Source: Shewanella holmiensis (GTDB lineage: Bacteria; Pseudomonadota; Gammaproteobacteria; Enterobacterales; Shewanellaceae). From it: DNA of 64,000 nt. Location: contig NZ_JAMTCD010000007.1 in assembly GCF_025370255.1 (NCBI RefSeq), forward strand, positions 62,001 through 126,000. Direction: 5' to 3'. Every line of letters begins with the position of its first letter. Within the stretch, counting starts at the first letter, position 1. A program made the position numbers and the translations under genes. The notes beneath the pieces are model-generated. The model saw nothing but the letters and a program-made list of their open reading frames with translations, searched no databases and had not been told where the DNA came from. Below, piece by piece: positions 63,382 to 64,000 of the stretch.

Positions 63382-64000
63382 ATGGAATATCAATCGATCG
63401 GCCAAGTGCGACTATTAATGGTAGGCCTATGCAGCTTACTGGTAGTTAGCGGTTGTGGATCTGAAGTAAAACAACACTCTGAGTCGGTTAGTTATCAAAC
63501 CGTAGCAACCACTGCCCTCACGCCGTCGGAATATTATCAACACAAACAAACCTATACTGGCACTATTCGCTCAGCTAATACCACGGGTATTGGTTTCGAA
63601 TTAGCAGGTAAATTAAATAGTATTCAAGTGGATAGTGGTGACAGTGTCACCCTGGGACAAACCTTAGCATCCTTAGATACTGACCTTTTACAGGCCGAGA
63701 AACAACAGCTTGAAGCCAGTTTGCAGCAAACAAAAGCAGACTTAGATTTAGCTGAAAACACATTAAAGCGTACCCTTAGTTTAAAAGATAAAAACTACGT
63801 TTCTGAGCAGCAGCTAGACGAAACTAAACAGCAAGTCACAGGTTTAATCGCCAACCGCCAACGACTCAATGCAAGCTTATACGCTACAAACTTAAAACTT
63901 GAAAAATCGATATTAATGGCACCTTTCAATGGCAAAATCAGTAAACGTCACCATAACCTAGGTGAAGTGATTGGTTTGGGTAGTCCCGTATTTACCTTAA
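63382..64000 (+). CDS. RND efflux membrane-fusion lipoprotein, 3' part outside window
   Basis: The first 206 codons of an AcrA/MexA-type adaptor. Lipobox SLLVVSGCGS at residue ~25, then the biotinyl-lipoyl segment GIGFELAGKLNSIQVDSGDSVTLGQTLASLD, a coiled-coil hairpin (ADLDLAENTLKRTLSLKDKNYVSEQQLDETKQQV) and LMAPFNGKISKRHHNLGEVI. It should be followed by an RND pump gene outside the window. It is probably under TetR control. Confidence 0.93.
   Translation, partial: MEYQSIGQVRLLMVGLCSLLVVSGCGSEVKQHSESVSYQTVATTALTPSEYYQHKQTYTGTIRSANTTGIGFELAGKLNSIQVDSGDSVTLGQTLASLDTDLLQAEKQQLEASLQQTKADLDLAENTLKRTLSLKDKNYVSEQQLDETKQQVTGLIANRQRLNASLYATNLKLEKSILMAPFNGKISKRHHNLGEVIGLGSPVFTL

Overview
The window looks like the chromosome of a marine gammaproteobacterium with a single polar flagellum, most likely Shewanella or a close relative. 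The evidence is the gene order (fliA-flhG-flhF-flhA ... flrCBA-fliS-fliD-flaG-two flagellins-flgL ... flgB-cheR-cheV), FlrA/FlrB/FlrC-type sigma-54 regulators in place of FlhDC, the FlhF/FlhG polar placement pair, FlgT/FlgO/FlgP, and AT-rich DNA. The species call is an inference from gene order and protein style; no database was searched.

Layout. Positions 1-39 kb, all on the minus strand, hold the main flagellar cluster: fliA (cut by the window edge), flhG, flhF, flhA, flhB, fliR, fliQ, fliP, fliO, fliN, fliM, fliL, fliK, fliJ, fliI, fliH, fliG, fliF, fliE, the regulators flrC, flrB, flrA, then fliS, a FliT-like chaperone, fliD, flaG, two flagellin genes, flgL-flgB, and cheR and cheV up to 41 kb. 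On the plus strand at 41.3-43 kb are flgA, flgM and flgN. From 43.2 to 57.8 kb, minus strand, come two small accessory genes, a Maf-type flagellin glycosyltransferase, and a tightly packed legionaminic-acid-type nonulosonate operon (dehydratase, aminotransferase, two acetyltransferases, epimerase, PIG-L deacetylase, synthase, CBS-linked nucleotidyltransferase, Gfo/Idh and SDR oxidoreductases, CMP-sugar synthetase, hexapeptide acyltransferase). A decayed tyrosine recombinase and an Arg-tRNA(CCT) mark the far edge of this block. Then flgT (minus) and flgO-flgP (plus) resume the flagellar genes. The last 2.6 kb holds an outer-membrane barrel protein, a TetR repressor and the start of an RND-efflux adaptor gene.

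How it works together. The sequence shows a readable transcription hierarchy. FlrA is expected to start it. Clear -24/-12 (sigma-54) elements lie before flrB-flrC, fliE, fliK, flhA, flgB and flgF. Clear sigma-28 elements (TAAA-N15-GCCG) lie before the second flagellin gene, flgM and flgO-flgP. The nonulosonate operon should supply CMP-activated sugar that Maf transfers to flagellin before filament assembly.

Most of the window is a conventional flagellar locus. The less ordinary parts are the glycan operon with its extra deacetylase and acyltransferases, the tRNA/integrase scar beside it, the 8-copy heptanucleotide repeat next to flgN, the unequal promoters of the two flagellin genes, and a terminator that abuts the flrB promoter. 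I did not find a wholly new type of system.
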